Shown here: positions 16,521-25,189 of the stretch, in pieces
How positions within the stretch are numbered: position 1 is the first letter of the stretch
Layout of the letters: each line of letters opens with the position of its first letter
Program-made: the position numbers and the translations under genes
From: Microlunatus speluncae
Lineage (GTDB): Bacteria > Actinomycetota > Actinomycetes > Propionibacteriales > Propionibacteriaceae
Length of the DNA: 64,000 nucleotides
Direction of reading: 5' to 3'
Assembly: GCF_009299835.1 (NCBI RefSeq)
Contig: NZ_VKCZ01000019.1
Span: forward strand, 620,001-684,000
Notes under the pieces: model-generated
Databases searched by the model: none
What the model was told of the DNA's origin: nothing
The model's input: the letters and a program-made list of their open reading frames with translations, nothing else

Positions 16521-16647
16521 GGCCCGGAGCTCCAAGCGATGTCCCGAGGGCACCGTGGAGGAGGTTCTGGCCTGTCGGCTCGGCGGGTCCCTACGGTTCG
16601 TCGTCATGCGCGCGGATCAGTGGACCGTCCCCGGAACCTGGTGTCAG

Positions 16648-17136
16648 CTACCGACCGGTCGGGTCGGTTGAGCCTTTCTGGTTGAGAAGGTCGCCGAGGA
16701 GCCGTTGGGTTTCGTCCCAGTGGCGTTGTTGCTCAGCGAGGTCGGCTGTGGAGACGGGTGCGAAGTCGTAGGGCCGTTCGTACAGCAGACCGCGGAACTG
16801 GTTGTCGATGGTGTCGTTGGTGATCAACTCGTCGAGTCGGCGCTCCAGCAGCTGGAACACTTCATCGTCGGCCGGGTGGTCGGTGGAGAGGGATCGTGCG
16901 TCCATCACGATGTCGGCCACGTCGGGCAGCCGCAGGTAGCGGTAGCCCTGTTCGGCCGCAGCCAACTCGTCGCTGCTCAGCACGTCGCAGGCGTGGGCGA
17001 GACCGCCGTTGTTGACCAGGCCGTCGAAGGTGATCACCGCCGCAAGGGCTCGGTCGCCGGATCGCGAATCGGGACCCGGCTCGCCGGCGGCGCGGTTCCA
17101 GACCGCGGACTCCTCCAGGGGATCCATGGCCCTCAT
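16648..17136 (-). CDS. DUF4375/DMP19-like hypothetical protein
   Basis: The 162-residue protein contains ITFDGLVNNGGLAHACDVLS, resembling the conserved VNNGGF core of DMP19/DUF4375 proteins, and a helical, acidic C-terminus with QLLERRLDELITNDTIDNQF. It is soluble and has no signal peptide. The start at 17136 has GGTGGGAGC directly upstream; 17127 is a second possible start. The nearest same-strand neighbour is a secreted protein gene ending 49 bases upstream. Family assignment is by pattern only. Confidence 0.6.
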   Translation of the reverse strand: MRAMDPLEESAVWNRAAGEPGPDSRSGDRALAAVITFDGLVNNGGLAHACDVLSSDELAAAEQGYRYLRLPDVADIVMDARSLSTDHPADDEVFQLLERRLDELITNDTIDNQFRGLLYERPYDFAPVSTADLAEQQRHWDETQRLLGDLLNQKGSTDPTGR

Positions 17137-17184
17137 GCTCCCACCCCAGTCGCCGGGCGATCGCCGACGGTTTCGGCAGCCGTG

Positions 17185-17604
17185 TCATTCGTAGAACGAT
17201 CCGGACCAGCACTCCGGTTGGCCGTGATCGTTGTACACCGGCTTACCGTTGTTCCACAAGCAGCTCTTCCAGTAGACCGACCCGCCGTTGGGGACGTTGC
17301 CGAGATCATTGGCTGAGGCTTCGTCGCCGTTGTAGGCGTGCGCCGTATCAACGAGTTTGCCGTTCCGGTAGACGTAGAGCTTGGCCGAGTAGCCGTCTCC
17401 CCACTCGTCCTCGATCCAGACGTTGTCGAGGTCATTGCCGTGATCCCGATTTTCATAGTCGTTCCACATCACCGACGCCCACCAACCGCCGGAAACCCAA
17501 TGGTCGTCTGGGGTGTCCGCTTCTGCGCTGGCGGTCGTTGCCGTAGCGACAACAACCGCTGCGGCTGCCCCGATGGTCATGATGGTTCTGCTGATGCTCC
17601 GCAT
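17185..17604 (-). CDS. Small secreted protein of unknown function
   Basis: The 139-residue protein has a classical signal peptide (MRSISRTIMTIGAAAAVVVA, cleavage after TASA) and a mature part rich in Trp, Tyr, Asn and Asp (WVSGGWWASVMWNDYENRDH) with two cysteines near the C-terminus (SCLWNN, PECWSG), which probably form a disulfide. It looks like a small beta-sheet exoprotein of the lactococcin-972-like size class, but I see no firm family match. Start 17604 is chosen; a GTG lies one codon upstream. It is transcribed toward the DUF4375-like gene. Confidence 0.7.
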   Translation of the reverse strand: MRSISRTIMTIGAAAAVVVATATTASAEADTPDDHWVSGGWWASVMWNDYENRDHGNDLDNVWIEDEWGDGYSAKLYVYRNGKLVDTAHAYNGDEASANDLGNVPNGGSVYWKSCLWNNGKPVYNDHGQPECWSGSFYE

Positions 17605-17860
17605 CACTCTCGCTTCCTGGACCCGGGCTAGCCGAGTCCCCTTGTAGGCAGTTCTGACCGTAGGAAACGCCGCTATAAATCGGTTATCGGCCGCGGTTAC
17701 CGTCGACGGAATTACCCAGGACCTCCAGGCTGTACGGCACGTCGCCGCACGGTCGGCCAGACCTTGGCGCCTCCGATCTGCCCGGATGTCCTTCGGTGCG
17801 GGAGCAGTTCGTAGTGGAGGTGTGGGTCAAGCGACCATCAACTCGTCTCGAAGGAGCACC

Positions 17861-18319
17861 ATGACCGAAAGCGACCACACAGCAGGACTGGTAGCGGCGG
17901 AAGTTGATCCGAGGCTGGCCGAGTTGGCTGAGCGCTTGAGCGGGAGGTGGCGAGTGACCGGGCCGGGTATCGCCGGGGATGCCGAGTATCGATCCGTGCG
18001 AGATGGCCTGCTGCTGGTCGGCCGGGTCAGCGTCGTCGTCAACGGCGCCGAGCTGACGAACATCCAACACATCTCTCACGATCGAACGACCGACACGCTG
18101 CGCGCTCGCTACCTCGACACTCTGGGCAACGAAGCCACGTACTCGTGGTTGCTGGATGGGCAAGTGATCCGGGTCAGCCAGGGCGACGTCGGATCGGATA
18201 CATACTTCGAAGCCCGCTTCGCTGACGACAATTCCGAGTACGCCGGCACGTGGCACTATCCAGACGACGCCGGCGATGATGCGGCCGAAGAGCGGATCGT
18301 CTACACCCGGACGCCATAG
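17861..18319 (+). CDS. Hypothetical protein, probably a small beta-barrel (DUF1579-like)
   Basis: The 152-residue protein has a helical start (VDPRLAELAERLSGRWRVTG) followed by alternating beta strands (LLLVGRVSVVVNGAEL, IRVSQGDVGSDTYFEARFAD), a layout seen in lipocalin-like or DUF1579 proteins that measure or bind small ligands. It lacks a signal peptide. The ATG at 17861 has AAGGAG seven bases upstream; the earlier start at 17786 is unsupported. It stands alone between two minus-strand genes. Confidence 0.7.
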   Translation: MTESDHTAGLVAAEVDPRLAELAERLSGRWRVTGPGIAGDAEYRSVRDGLLLVGRVSVVVNGAELTNIQHISHDRTTDTLRARYLDTLGNEATYSWLLDGQVIRVSQGDVGSDTYFEARFADDNSEYAGTWHYPDDAGDDAAEERIVYTRTP

Positions 18320-18397
18320 TTGGGCCGGAACCCCGGCGTTGAAGCTGACAACGGGTGCCCGGACCGGCCCGCCCCTCAGCCGGCCCGGGCCCCGGTC

Positions 18398-19267
18398 TCA
18401 GCGGTCGAGCGTGACGGCGAGGTCGGTGACCTGATGCCGGCTGGGGAAGCGACCTTCACGATCGGCGGCTCCGGTGAGGAGATTGATCGAGTAGAGGCCG
18501 TACCGGCCGTCGACCTTGAGGGTGGCCCAGCCCGCCACGGCTTGCGTGCTGCCCCGGCTCAGCTCGGAATAGATGTCGAATCCGGCGTCGGATCCGGCGT
18601 CGACCCCGAGCTTGCCGGTCGGGCTGAGCTGGCCCGAGTTGGCCGGCGACTGCAGGACGACCTGGTCACGGGTGGTGTCGAGGTCGAACAGGGTGGTTGC
18701 GGTGTCCGGGTCGAGGTCGTTGTTGGTGTACGCGGCCGCGGTGACTCCGGCAGCGGCCGCGGGGTCGGGCGGGAGGGTCAGAGTCCCGTCGGCGATCGTG
18801 GCACCTCCCGGATTGACGTCGTGGCGGAGGTTCTGACCGGAGTCGCTGATCACCCGGAGCCGATCGGCGGCCGGGTTGAAGTCGACCCCGAACTTGGAGC
18901 CTTGCAGCGTCACCGTGAGCTGGCTGACCTTGGTCGCTTTCGCCGAGGACGTCGACACGGTGTAGATGCCGCCGGAGCTCCCGACTCCGTACAGCTTGCC
19001 GTTCTGGACCCGGTAGTCGATTCCGATCAGCTTCTTGTCACCCTTGAGACCGTGCACGGCGCCGATGGTCTTCGGTGATTCCGGCGCACGCAGTTTGAAC
19101 GAAACCAGGTGACCGTGATCGGTGAGCCCGACCGCGGTGCCACCGCTGCCGAGGAGCCCGCCGAGCAGTGAATCGAGCGTGCCGCCCGCGGCGGGGGCAA
19201 CGCTCGCGGCGGTGGTCAGGGCGGCTGCGGCCAGCCCGGCCAGCGTGGTCTTGATAACGCGGTTCAT
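18398..19267 (-). CDS. Secreted DUF4394 protein
   Basis: The 289-residue protein has a signal peptide (MNRVIKTTLAGLAAAALTTA ... APAAG) and a DUF4394 beta-propeller-like body: AVGLTDHGHLVSFKL, then KKLIGIDYRVQNGKLYGVGS, GVDFNPAADRLRVISD, and YTNNDLDPDTATTLFDLDT. DUF4394 proteins are exported and of unknown role. The gene is divergent from the sortase gene with 222 bases between starts. Its cell-surface location fits the surrounding envelope cluster. Confidence 0.88.
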   Translation of the reverse strand: MNRVIKTTLAGLAAAALTTAASVAPAAGGTLDSLLGGLLGSGGTAVGLTDHGHLVSFKLRAPESPKTIGAVHGLKGDKKLIGIDYRVQNGKLYGVGSSGGIYTVSTSSAKATKVSQLTVTLQGSKFGVDFNPAADRLRVISDSGQNLRHDVNPGGATIADGTLTLPPDPAAAAGVTAAAYTNNDLDPDTATTLFDLDTTRDQVVLQSPANSGQLSPTGKLGVDAGSDAGFDIYSELSRGSTQAVAGWATLKVDGRYGLYSINLLTGAADREGRFPSRHQVTDLAVTLDR

Positions 19268-19489
19268 CGGTGCTCCTTACGGACGGGTGTGAGCGGGACC
19301 GCTCGGTTGCCAGGGGATACCGGGTCCCCGCCTGCTTCGTTCAAGCCGAAGCCCGATCCACAGGGATACGGGACTTCTGAGCCGAGCCCCTTGATCGAAG
19401 TTCTTGTCGTCGTTGACCAATCCGCCGGCGCGTCGGCGACGAACGGTCGACGTGAGATCACTGAGCACCGAGCGCATCGCGACGTAGGG

Positions 19490-20224
19490 ATGGCCAACGT
19501 GGGGCACCGTCGACGCCGACGGATCCGACCGCTGTCCATCATCATCGGGACCGTTGTCCTGTTGGCCTGCGCGGTGGTGCCCTGGCTGATCCCCTGGGAC
19601 TCGTTGCGGCAACCGCAGGCGGTGCCGCCGGCCGCCGCGCCGAGTCCCGGCCCGTCTGCTGCCACTGAGCCGTCCAGCACACCCTCGACGGAGGACGCGC
19701 CGACCAGTGAGGACGTCCGGCGCCTGGCTGAAGAGATCCGGGCGGGCGCGTCGGCCGGCTACGACCTGCCGGTTGACCCGCGCGAGGTGTCGTCGGTCCA
19801 GACCGACCCGGGCGAATACCGCCGGCTGGGTCGGATCGAGATTCCCTCGATCGGGCTGAGCGCCACCTTCGGTGAGGGCGTGTACGGCGAGCCGCTGGAG
19901 CGTGGTCCGGGGCACTGGCCGGGCACGCCGATGCCCGGTGGCCTGGGAAATTCGGTGATCTCCGGACACCGCAACACGCACACTCAGCCGTTCAAGGAGA
20001 TCGACCGACTCGCCGAGGGCGATCGGATCGAGACGACGCTAAAGGGCGGGAAGACGACAGTTTTCACCGTGGTCGAAACGGCAATCGTGCCGGAGGACGA
20101 ATACAAGGATTTCGTGCTCAAGCAACCGGACGATGACACGGACCGGCAGGTGACCCTGTTCGCCTGTCATCCCGAAGGAAATCCGATCTTCCGCATCGTG
20201 GTCCGGGCCGAGCAGCGCTCCTGA
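19490..20224 (+). CDS. Class E-like sortase
   Basis: The 244-residue protein has an N-terminal basic stretch and one membrane anchor (LSIIIGTVVLLACAVVPWLI), a proline/serine linker, and a sortase domain with the catalytic His in NSVISGHRNTHTQPF, the catalytic Cys in VTLFACHPEG and the Arg in IFRIVVRAE. Sortases cleave a sorting motif in secreted proteins and attach them to the peptidoglycan. Class E enzymes usually prefer LAxTG, whereas the two surface proteins in this window carry LPNTG, so pairing is not certain. Start 19490 is chosen because the upstream frame to 19289 is not sortase-like. Confidence 0.88.
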   Translation: MANVGHRRRRRIRPLSIIIGTVVLLACAVVPWLIPWDSLRQPQAVPPAAAPSPGPSAATEPSSTPSTEDAPTSEDVRRLAEEIRAGASAGYDLPVDPREVSSVQTDPGEYRRLGRIEIPSIGLSATFGEGVYGEPLERGPGHWPGTPMPGGLGNSVISGHRNTHTQPFKEIDRLAEGDRIETTLKGGKTTVFTVVETAIVPEDEYKDFVLKQPDDDTDRQVTLFACHPEGNPIFRIVVRAEQRS

Positions 20225-20339
20225 CCCGGCCCGTCGAGGTGCCCGGAAGGTACTGAGTAGCGCTCCAAAGAGGGGGTGTAACTGATCAGTTCGTTAGTCC
20301 ACAGTTTCACATCGACCGAGAACGAAAGGGAGCTCGAGC

Positions 20340-21002
20340 ATGACCGAGCATCAGAATTCAGGCACCGGGTCCGGCGAACGCGTGCTGTTCGACGGCCAGC
20401 CGGTGCTGCGGTTCCGGGACGACAATTTGCGCCGGAACTTCCTGAAGGTCGCCGCTGTCGTCGGAGTCGGGTCAACGTTGGCCGCTGCCACGCACCGCGA
20501 GCGTACGGCAGGGGCCGAACCGACAGCGAATGATCTTGAGATCCTGAACTACGCCTTGACGTTGGAGTATCTCGAGGCTGAGTTCTACACCAAGGGCATC
20601 AAGGAGGGCGCGGTATCGGATCGCGAGTTGGAGCTCGTGGAGCCGATTCGTGATCATGAGAATGAGCATGTCGCCGTGGTCAAGCAGACGATCAAGGACC
20701 TGGGTGGCAAGGCGGTCTCGAAGCCGGAATTCAGCTTCCCGGACGGGACCTTCAGTGATCGCGAGACCTTCCTGACGACGGCGGCCACCTTCGAAGAGCT
20801 CGGCGTAACTGCCTATCACGGCCAGGTTGCCCGGGTCGACGATGCCGACATCTTGAAGGCAGCCGCGTCGATCGCCGGTGTCGAGTCACGGCACGCGGCG
20901 GTCATCGCGCATCTGATCGACGAGAATCCGTTCCCGTCTCCGTTCGAGAAGCGGATGACGATGAAGCAGGTCCTCAAAGCCGCCGACAAGTTCATCAAGT
21001 GA
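20340..21002 (+). CDS. Tat-exported ferritin-like (desiccation-related) protein 1
   Basis: The 220-residue protein carries a twin-arginine signal (RRNFLKVAAVVGVGSTLAAA, about residues 31-50) followed by a four-helix ferritin-like domain (Ferritin_2): ILNYALTLEYLEAEFYTKGI, IRDHENEHVAVVKQTIKDLG and AASIAGVESRHAAVIAHLI, with the metal-binding Glu and His residues in these helices. It is exported folded through Tat and may bind a di-metal centre in the envelope. A second ferritin-like gene follows after 13 bases, so the pair is an operon. A hairpin terminator ends the unit at 21658-21695. Confidence 0.9.
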   Translation: MTEHQNSGTGSGERVLFDGQPVLRFRDDNLRRNFLKVAAVVGVGSTLAAATHRERTAGAEPTANDLEILNYALTLEYLEAEFYTKGIKEGAVSDRELELVEPIRDHENEHVAVVKQTIKDLGGKAVSKPEFSFPDGTFSDRETFLTTAATFEELGVTAYHGQVARVDDADILKAAASIAGVESRHAAVIAHLIDENPFPSPFEKRMTMKQVLKAADKFIK

Positions 21003-21015
21003 GGGGTGACAAATC

Positions 21016-21630
21016 ATGGCATTGAACAGACGAGATCTGATGAAGGGCGCGGCCGCCGTCATTCCGGGCGCGATTGCGATCGACATGCTGAGCGCGAAGT
21101 GGGCTTTCGCCGAGGACGGCGATTTCAAAGGCCCGATCGATGTGCTCAACTATGCGCTGACGCTGGAGTATCTGGAGGCGGAATTCTACCGTCAGGGCAA
21201 CGAGGCCGAGCTGCTCAGCGGTCAGGCCGCTGATTACCTCGAGACGATCCAGAAGGACGAGGAGGCGCACGTCTGGGCGCTGAAGGACACCATCGAGAAG
21301 CTGGGTGAAACCCCGGTCGGTGCGCCGAAGGTGGACTTCGGCGAGGCCTTCAAGTCCAAGGCGAGCTACCTGGAGACGGCGTACACGTTCGAGAACCTCG
21401 GCGTGCAGGCCTACCTCGGAGCCGCGCCGTCGCTGTTCCGGGAGAAGGAACTGCTCACCGCCGCCGCCAGCATCTTCGGCGTCGAGGCCAGGCACGCGGC
21501 GATCATCGGCGTGCTCCAGAAGAAGGAGGCGGAGGGCGGCGTCTACCAAGGTGCGTTCGAGACGCCTGCCTCGAAATCCAAGGTCCTCAAGGCAGCGGGG
21601 CCCTTCATCGTCGCCGAGCAGACCCTGTAG
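21016..21630 (+). CDS. Tat-exported ferritin-like (desiccation-related) protein 2
   Basis: The 204-residue protein begins with a short Tat signal (NRRDLMKGAAAVIPGAIAID), then the same ferritin-like four-helix fold as its neighbour: VLNYALTLEYLEAEFYRQGN, ETIQKDEEAHVWALKDTIEK, AYTFENLGVQAYLGAAPSLF and AASIFGVEARHAAIIGVLQK. Conserved Glu/His pairs suggest di-iron or manganese binding. It is 13 bases downstream of protein 1, with GAGGGG upstream as ribosome binding site. The two probably form a complex or act redundantly against oxidative stress; function is inferred. Confidence 0.9.
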   Translation: MALNRRDLMKGAAAVIPGAIAIDMLSAKWAFAEDGDFKGPIDVLNYALTLEYLEAEFYRQGNEAELLSGQAADYLETIQKDEEAHVWALKDTIEKLGETPVGAPKVDFGEAFKSKASYLETAYTFENLGVQAYLGAAPSLFREKELLTAAASIFGVEARHAAIIGVLQKKEAEGGVYQGAFETPASKSKVLKAAGPFIVAEQTL

Positions 21631-21657
21631 GCCGGGGCGGTCGCACCCACACGACCC

Positions 21658-21695
21658 GGTCCGCACCCACCAAGATCAGACAGTGGGTGCGGACC
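21658..21695 (+). terminator. Rho-independent-type terminator of the ferritin-like pair
   Basis: GGTCCGCACCCAC pairs perfectly with GTGGGTGCGGACC (13 bp) around a 12-base loop, 28 bases after the second ferritin-like stop. No long T-run follows, as is usual for actinobacterial terminators. Confidence 0.8.
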
Positions 21696-21940
21696 GTGTC
21701 CGTCTCCACTCACGGGGAGGTGAAGCCATGCCGAGCAGAGTTCGCCCACACTCTTGATCTGCATAGCCATCACGGTGAACACCTGGCACTCATGATCAAC
21801 AAGCCCTAGCGCGCAGCTAGACCAATCCACCCGAATGCCTGCGCCGAACAACCTATGGCTGGCTGCGGCGTCGCGGTCGGACATCGCGTAGGCCGCAAGG
21901 TCGGCAGGCTTCGCAGTTTCACGGAATCGGAGGTGTGGCG

Positions 21941-22555
21941 ATGACCCGGGCTGAAGGGCCACTTCGCCCGCCTCGGCTTGCGGCCGTACAGGATCTGATG
22001 GTGACCGAGCCTGAACGGCTCAGAGAACTGATGGCACGCGCGGCCCGCGGGTACGAGGACAGTTTCGCCGAGTTCTATGACGTGACGGCAGCACGCGTCT
22101 ACGGTGTGGCGTTGCGAATCGTGCGTTCGCCGGAATCCGCGGCCGACGTGACCCAGGACACCTATGTCGAGGCGTGGCGGCGGGCCGCCAGCTATCGTCC
22201 GCAGCTCGGATCTGCCCTGAGTTGGTTGCTCACCATTGCGCACCACCGTTCGGTTGATCTGATCCGGGCCAACAAGCGGCGGGCCGACCGCGAGGAGCGC
22301 TACGGCCGCGGCGAATCGTTGCCTGAACTCGATGTGGTGTGGGACGGAGTTTCCCACCAGGTCGACGTGGAACGAGTGCGGACCGGCCTCCGGTCATTGA
22401 CCGATGTCCAGCGGGAGGCACTGACGCTGGCGTACTTCGGCGGCAACACCCATCGCCAGGTGGCTCGGATGCTGGACCTGCCGTTGGGGACGGCGAAGAC
22501 AAGAATTCGGGATGGGCTGATCGGACTCCGCGACGCGTTGGGGGTGGAATCATGA
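21941..22555 (+). CDS. ECF sigma factor (SigK-like)
   Basis: The 204-residue protein has region 2 (FAEFYDVTAARVYGVALRIV, SAADVTQDTYVEAWRRA) and region 4 (LRSLTDVQREALTLAYFGGN then THRQVARMLDLPLGTAKTRI). It directs RNA polymerase to stress promoters. Its stop overlaps the start of the anti-sigma gene (ATGA at 22552-22555), the standard arrangement for a sigma/anti-sigma pair. The start at 21941 has AGGTG upstream. Ferritin-like and envelope genes around it are plausible targets, but no binding site was identified. Confidence 0.92.
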   Translation: MTRAEGPLRPPRLAAVQDLMVTEPERLRELMARAARGYEDSFAEFYDVTAARVYGVALRIVRSPESAADVTQDTYVEAWRRAASYRPQLGSALSWLLTIAHHRSVDLIRANKRRADREERYGRGESLPELDVVWDGVSHQVDVERVRTGLRSLTDVQREALTLAYFGGNTHRQVARMLDLPLGTAKTRIRDGLIGLRDALGVES

Positions 22556-23367
22556 ATGACATTCACGGCTATGTCGGTGCTTACGTCGCCGATGCGCTCG
22601 ACGACCAGCTTCGGATCGTCTTCGGTGAGCATCTGGAAAGCTGCGAATCCTGCAGCCGTGAGGTGACCGAGTTCGCCGAGACACTGGCCCAGCTCAGCGT
22701 CGTGGCCGCGGCCAGACCTCCGGCGTCCGTTCGCGATGACGTCCTCGCGGCCATCACCAAGACTCGGATCGATCCGCCCGAGGACGATGAGCCGGAGTCG
22801 TTCGCCCCGCCGGAGACGCTGCGGTCCGACGTTCTTGCTGCCATCGCCCGGACCTCCACCGATCCGGATCCACTGTCGATAGCCGGGGCCGGGTCAGCTG
22901 ACGTACGACACCGGCGGAGCAGCCGCTGGCTTGCCCTGGCCGTGGCAGCCAGCGTCATTGTCGGCCTCATCCTGGGCGGCTGGGCCGTGGTCCAGCACCG
23001 ACAGATCGGCCAGCTCGAGCAAGCCACGAGGATTCAACAATCGACCAGCGAACTCCTTCGCGCGCCCGATCTGCGGTACCGGCCCGTGGAGTTCCCGGAC
23101 GGATCCCGTGGCACCTTCCTGATCTCCCGGGCTCAGGATCGGGCGTTGCTCACCGGCACGATCGGTGCAGCTGGACCGGCGCGGGACTACCAACTCTGGA
23201 CCATGCGAGAAGGCCGCGCGGTTCCCGGTCCGATCTTCCACGGTGGTGCCGCCGAAGACATCTGGATCGACCAGCTGGCGGGCGCGGACGCACTCGCCCT
23301 GACGGTCGAGGCCGCCGGCGGCGCCGACGAGCCGACCACCGATCCGTTCGGCGTCGCCGAGCTCTGA
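22552..23367 (+). CDS. Membrane anti-sigma factor with zinc-finger head (RskA-like)
   Basis: The 271-residue protein starts with a zinc-associated anti-sigma domain containing HLESCESC (H-x3-C-x2-C, about residues 27-34), continues through an acidic linker, has one membrane helix (WLALAVAASVIVGLILGGWA) and ends in an extracytoplasmic anti-sigma-K (RskA) domain (LLTGTIGAAGPARDYQLWTM). It sequesters the upstream sigma factor and releases it by regulated proteolysis or redox change. It overlaps the sigma stop by 4 bases. Confidence 0.92.
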   Translation: MNDIHGYVGAYVADALDDQLRIVFGEHLESCESCSREVTEFAETLAQLSVVAAARPPASVRDDVLAAITKTRIDPPEDDEPESFAPPETLRSDVLAAIARTSTDPDPLSIAGAGSADVRHRRSSRWLALAVAASVIVGLILGGWAVVQHRQIGQLEQATRIQQSTSELLRAPDLRYRPVEFPDGSRGTFLISRAQDRALLTGTIGAAGPARDYQLWTMREGRAVPGPIFHGGAAEDIWIDQLAGADALALTVEAAGGADEPTTDPFGVAEL

Positions 23368-23388
23368 ATTCCCGGCGGAGTGATCGCG

Positions 23389-23802
23389 CTACGGCTGGCC
23401 GTGGTAGCGGGCCATCCAATCGAGAACGGCTTGCCGGGGCCAGAGTCGTCGGTACAGATGTCGTGTTCCGCGGGGGAACGGACACGTCTTGGGCCCGCCC
23501 CGAGAGAGCCAGCTCGTGATCGTGCTGGGCTCGACACCGGCCAACGCCGCGGCTCCGGCCATGTCGACCCAGCAATCGTCCTCGGCGAGTTCGGGCAGGC
23601 CCCACAGTCGGCCGGTCGGCACGGTGTCACCGCTTTGCCAGGCTCTTCTCATGGCCCTGCTGACCTCGGCCACGTTGTCGGCGGCCGGGTGATCCGCGGA
23701 TTCAGGGTCGGACGGCACGGGTCTCCCGAAATCGCAGCCGCAAAACTGCACCACGCCGCGTTGAGACTGAGTACCGTGCCTCTCGCCGAACGTGCCCGTC
23801 AC
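23389..23802 (-). CDS. Helix-turn-helix DNA-binding protein (excisionase-like)
   Basis: The C-terminal half carries a MerR/excisionase-type helix-turn-helix (WVDMAGAAALAGVEPSTITS then WLSRGGPKTCPFPRGTRHL), in a 137-residue frame. The N-terminal part is of doubtful coding quality and the true start may be internal, for example near MRRAWQSGDTVPTGR. Such proteins act as small DNA-bending regulators or excisionases. Only 16 bases separate its 5' end from the divergent sigma-like gene. No integrase is nearby. Confidence 0.6.
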   Translation of the reverse strand: MTGTFGERHGTQSQRGVVQFCGCDFGRPVPSDPESADHPAADNVAEVSRAMRRAWQSGDTVPTGRLWGLPELAEDDCWVDMAGAAALAGVEPSTITSWLSRGGPKTCPFPRGTRHLYRRLWPRQAVLDWMARYHGQP

Positions 23803-23818
23803 CAGTGGAGGTCTTTGG

Positions 23819-24136
23819 GTGGAATCGGATGAACTGCGGATTCGCGAACTGCTGATCGAGTTGAAGCAGAGCGGAGACCCCGCGCTCGTGAGCGACCTCT
23901 ACGACGTCGTCGCACCCGGCGTCTACCGCTGGGCCCGAACCCAGATCGCCGACGACCAGGCGGTTCGGCGGATCGTCGTGAACACCTTCGTAGCACTGTG
24001 GAGCCGAAGCCGTCGGTATGACCAGATGAAGCCTTGGACGTGGGTGACCCTCCACGCGCTGGCCGCCCTGCGGTCCGAGCAGGTCGCCGTCACCAGATCG
24101 GATCGGCACCTGGCCACCACTCCCAGCTCCGCCTGA
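23819..24136 (+). CDS. Short sigma region 2-like protein
   Basis: From a GTG at 23819 with GGAGG upstream, a 105-residue protein resembles ECF sigma region 2 (LVSDLYDVVAPGVYRWARTQ, IADDQAVRRIVVNTFVALWS) but stops before any region 4. The usual acidic core-binding motif (EDVVQD or similar) is altered to DDQAVRRIVVNT. It could be an anti-sigma decoy or a degraded sigma gene. It stands alone. Confidence 0.55.
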   Translation: MESDELRIRELLIELKQSGDPALVSDLYDVVAPGVYRWARTQIADDQAVRRIVVNTFVALWSRSRRYDQMKPWTWVTLHALAALRSEQVAVTRSDRHLATTPSSA

Positions 24137-24432
24137 TCGCGGGAGAATCACAGTCACTCCTTCGTCCATGAAGGTTTCGGGCCGAGATCGGCGCGCGACG
24201 GGGAGCCGATCAGGCTGTCGGGACACCAACACTTCGACACCGCAGCCCGTTCAGATTGGTGCTCGGCGGCGTTCGCCCCCGAGCTCGAGGCGAGCCGGTG
24301 ATCACAAGAAACCGAAGATCGCACCAATCCGGTGCGCGGTCGGGCTCGAATGCCAGGAGAAGAGCGTAGGACCCCCCAGCCGGCTCACTCACTGCAGTGG
24401 GGAAGCCGGTGAAACCTATCTCAAGGAGTGAA

Positions 24433-24927
24433 ATGCGTTATCTCAAGCCACTGGCCAAGGGTGCAGCCGCCGTTCTCGCGGTGGTTGTGACCAGCTTTGC
24501 GGGCGCTTCGATTGCCAGTGCCGAGCCGGTCATCGAGGACGGCAACAGCTCGACCTCGGTCAGCGCGGACCTCGCGGCCGAGATCACCGCCGAGCTGCAG
24601 GCGCAGCTCGAGGACGAGCTGTCCGATCAGCTCGATGCCGACGTTGCGGCCGAACTCTCGGTCGCCCTGTCAGCCGACCTCGAGGGCACCATCGAGTCCG
24701 AGCTGAAGGATCACGGGACGGTCGACGAATCCACCGTCGCCGATCTCGAGGACAGCATCGAGGACAGCCTGGAGGCTGACCTCGACATCGATATCGACCT
24801 CGAGCTCAACCTGGATCTTGATCTCGATCTCGATCTGCTGGGTGATCTTGATCTCGATGATCTTGATCTGGATGATCTGCTCGACGACTTGTTGGGCGAT
24901 GATCTGCTGGATGATGTGCTCGGCTGA
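24433..24927 (+). CDS. Secreted acidic Leu/Asp-repeat protein
   Basis: The 164-residue protein has a signal peptide (MRYLKPLAKGAAAVLAVVVT, cleavage after ASA), an acidic helical middle (LAAEITAELQAQLEDELSDQ) and a C-terminal stretch of alternating hydrophobic and acidic residues (DIDIDLELNLDLDLDL, then LDDLDLDDLLDDLLGDD). It has no anchor. Alternating Leu-Asp favours extended beta strands that could bind calcium or assemble. The LDDLLGDDLL motif recurs in the two LPNTG surface proteins, which suggests a shared function. A hairpin terminator follows. Confidence 0.8.
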   Translation: MRYLKPLAKGAAAVLAVVVTSFAGASIASAEPVIEDGNSSTSVSADLAAEITAELQAQLEDELSDQLDADVAAELSVALSADLEGTIESELKDHGTVDESTVADLEDSIEDSLEADLDIDIDLELNLDLDLDLDLLGDLDLDDLDLDDLLDDLLGDDLLDDVLG

Positions 24928-24962
24928 TTGATCAGCTTCATCCCCGCTCGGGGTTAGACGCG

Positions 24963-24995
24963 GCGGCTCCACGGTCACACCGACTGTGGAGCCGC
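24963..24995 (+). terminator. Hairpin terminator of the acidic secreted protein gene
   Basis: GCGGCTCCAC pairs perfectly with GTGGAGCCGC around a 13-base loop, 35 bases after the stop codon. Confidence 0.75.
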
Positions 24996-25189
24996 TGCCA
25001 CGTCCGGACCGTGCTGATCTGTGGCAACGCCCAAAATCACCAGTATTGGTCCGGGTTCTGACCAATCCGCACCGGCGATGGCTCCGATTACCCGATTGGA
25101 CCGGTGTGGAGAGCCAACTGCGCAGCTGACAGCTGGACCTCCTTGGCCGGTTCGTCTACTCGGGGACCAGACCACGTGAGGGGAAACCT

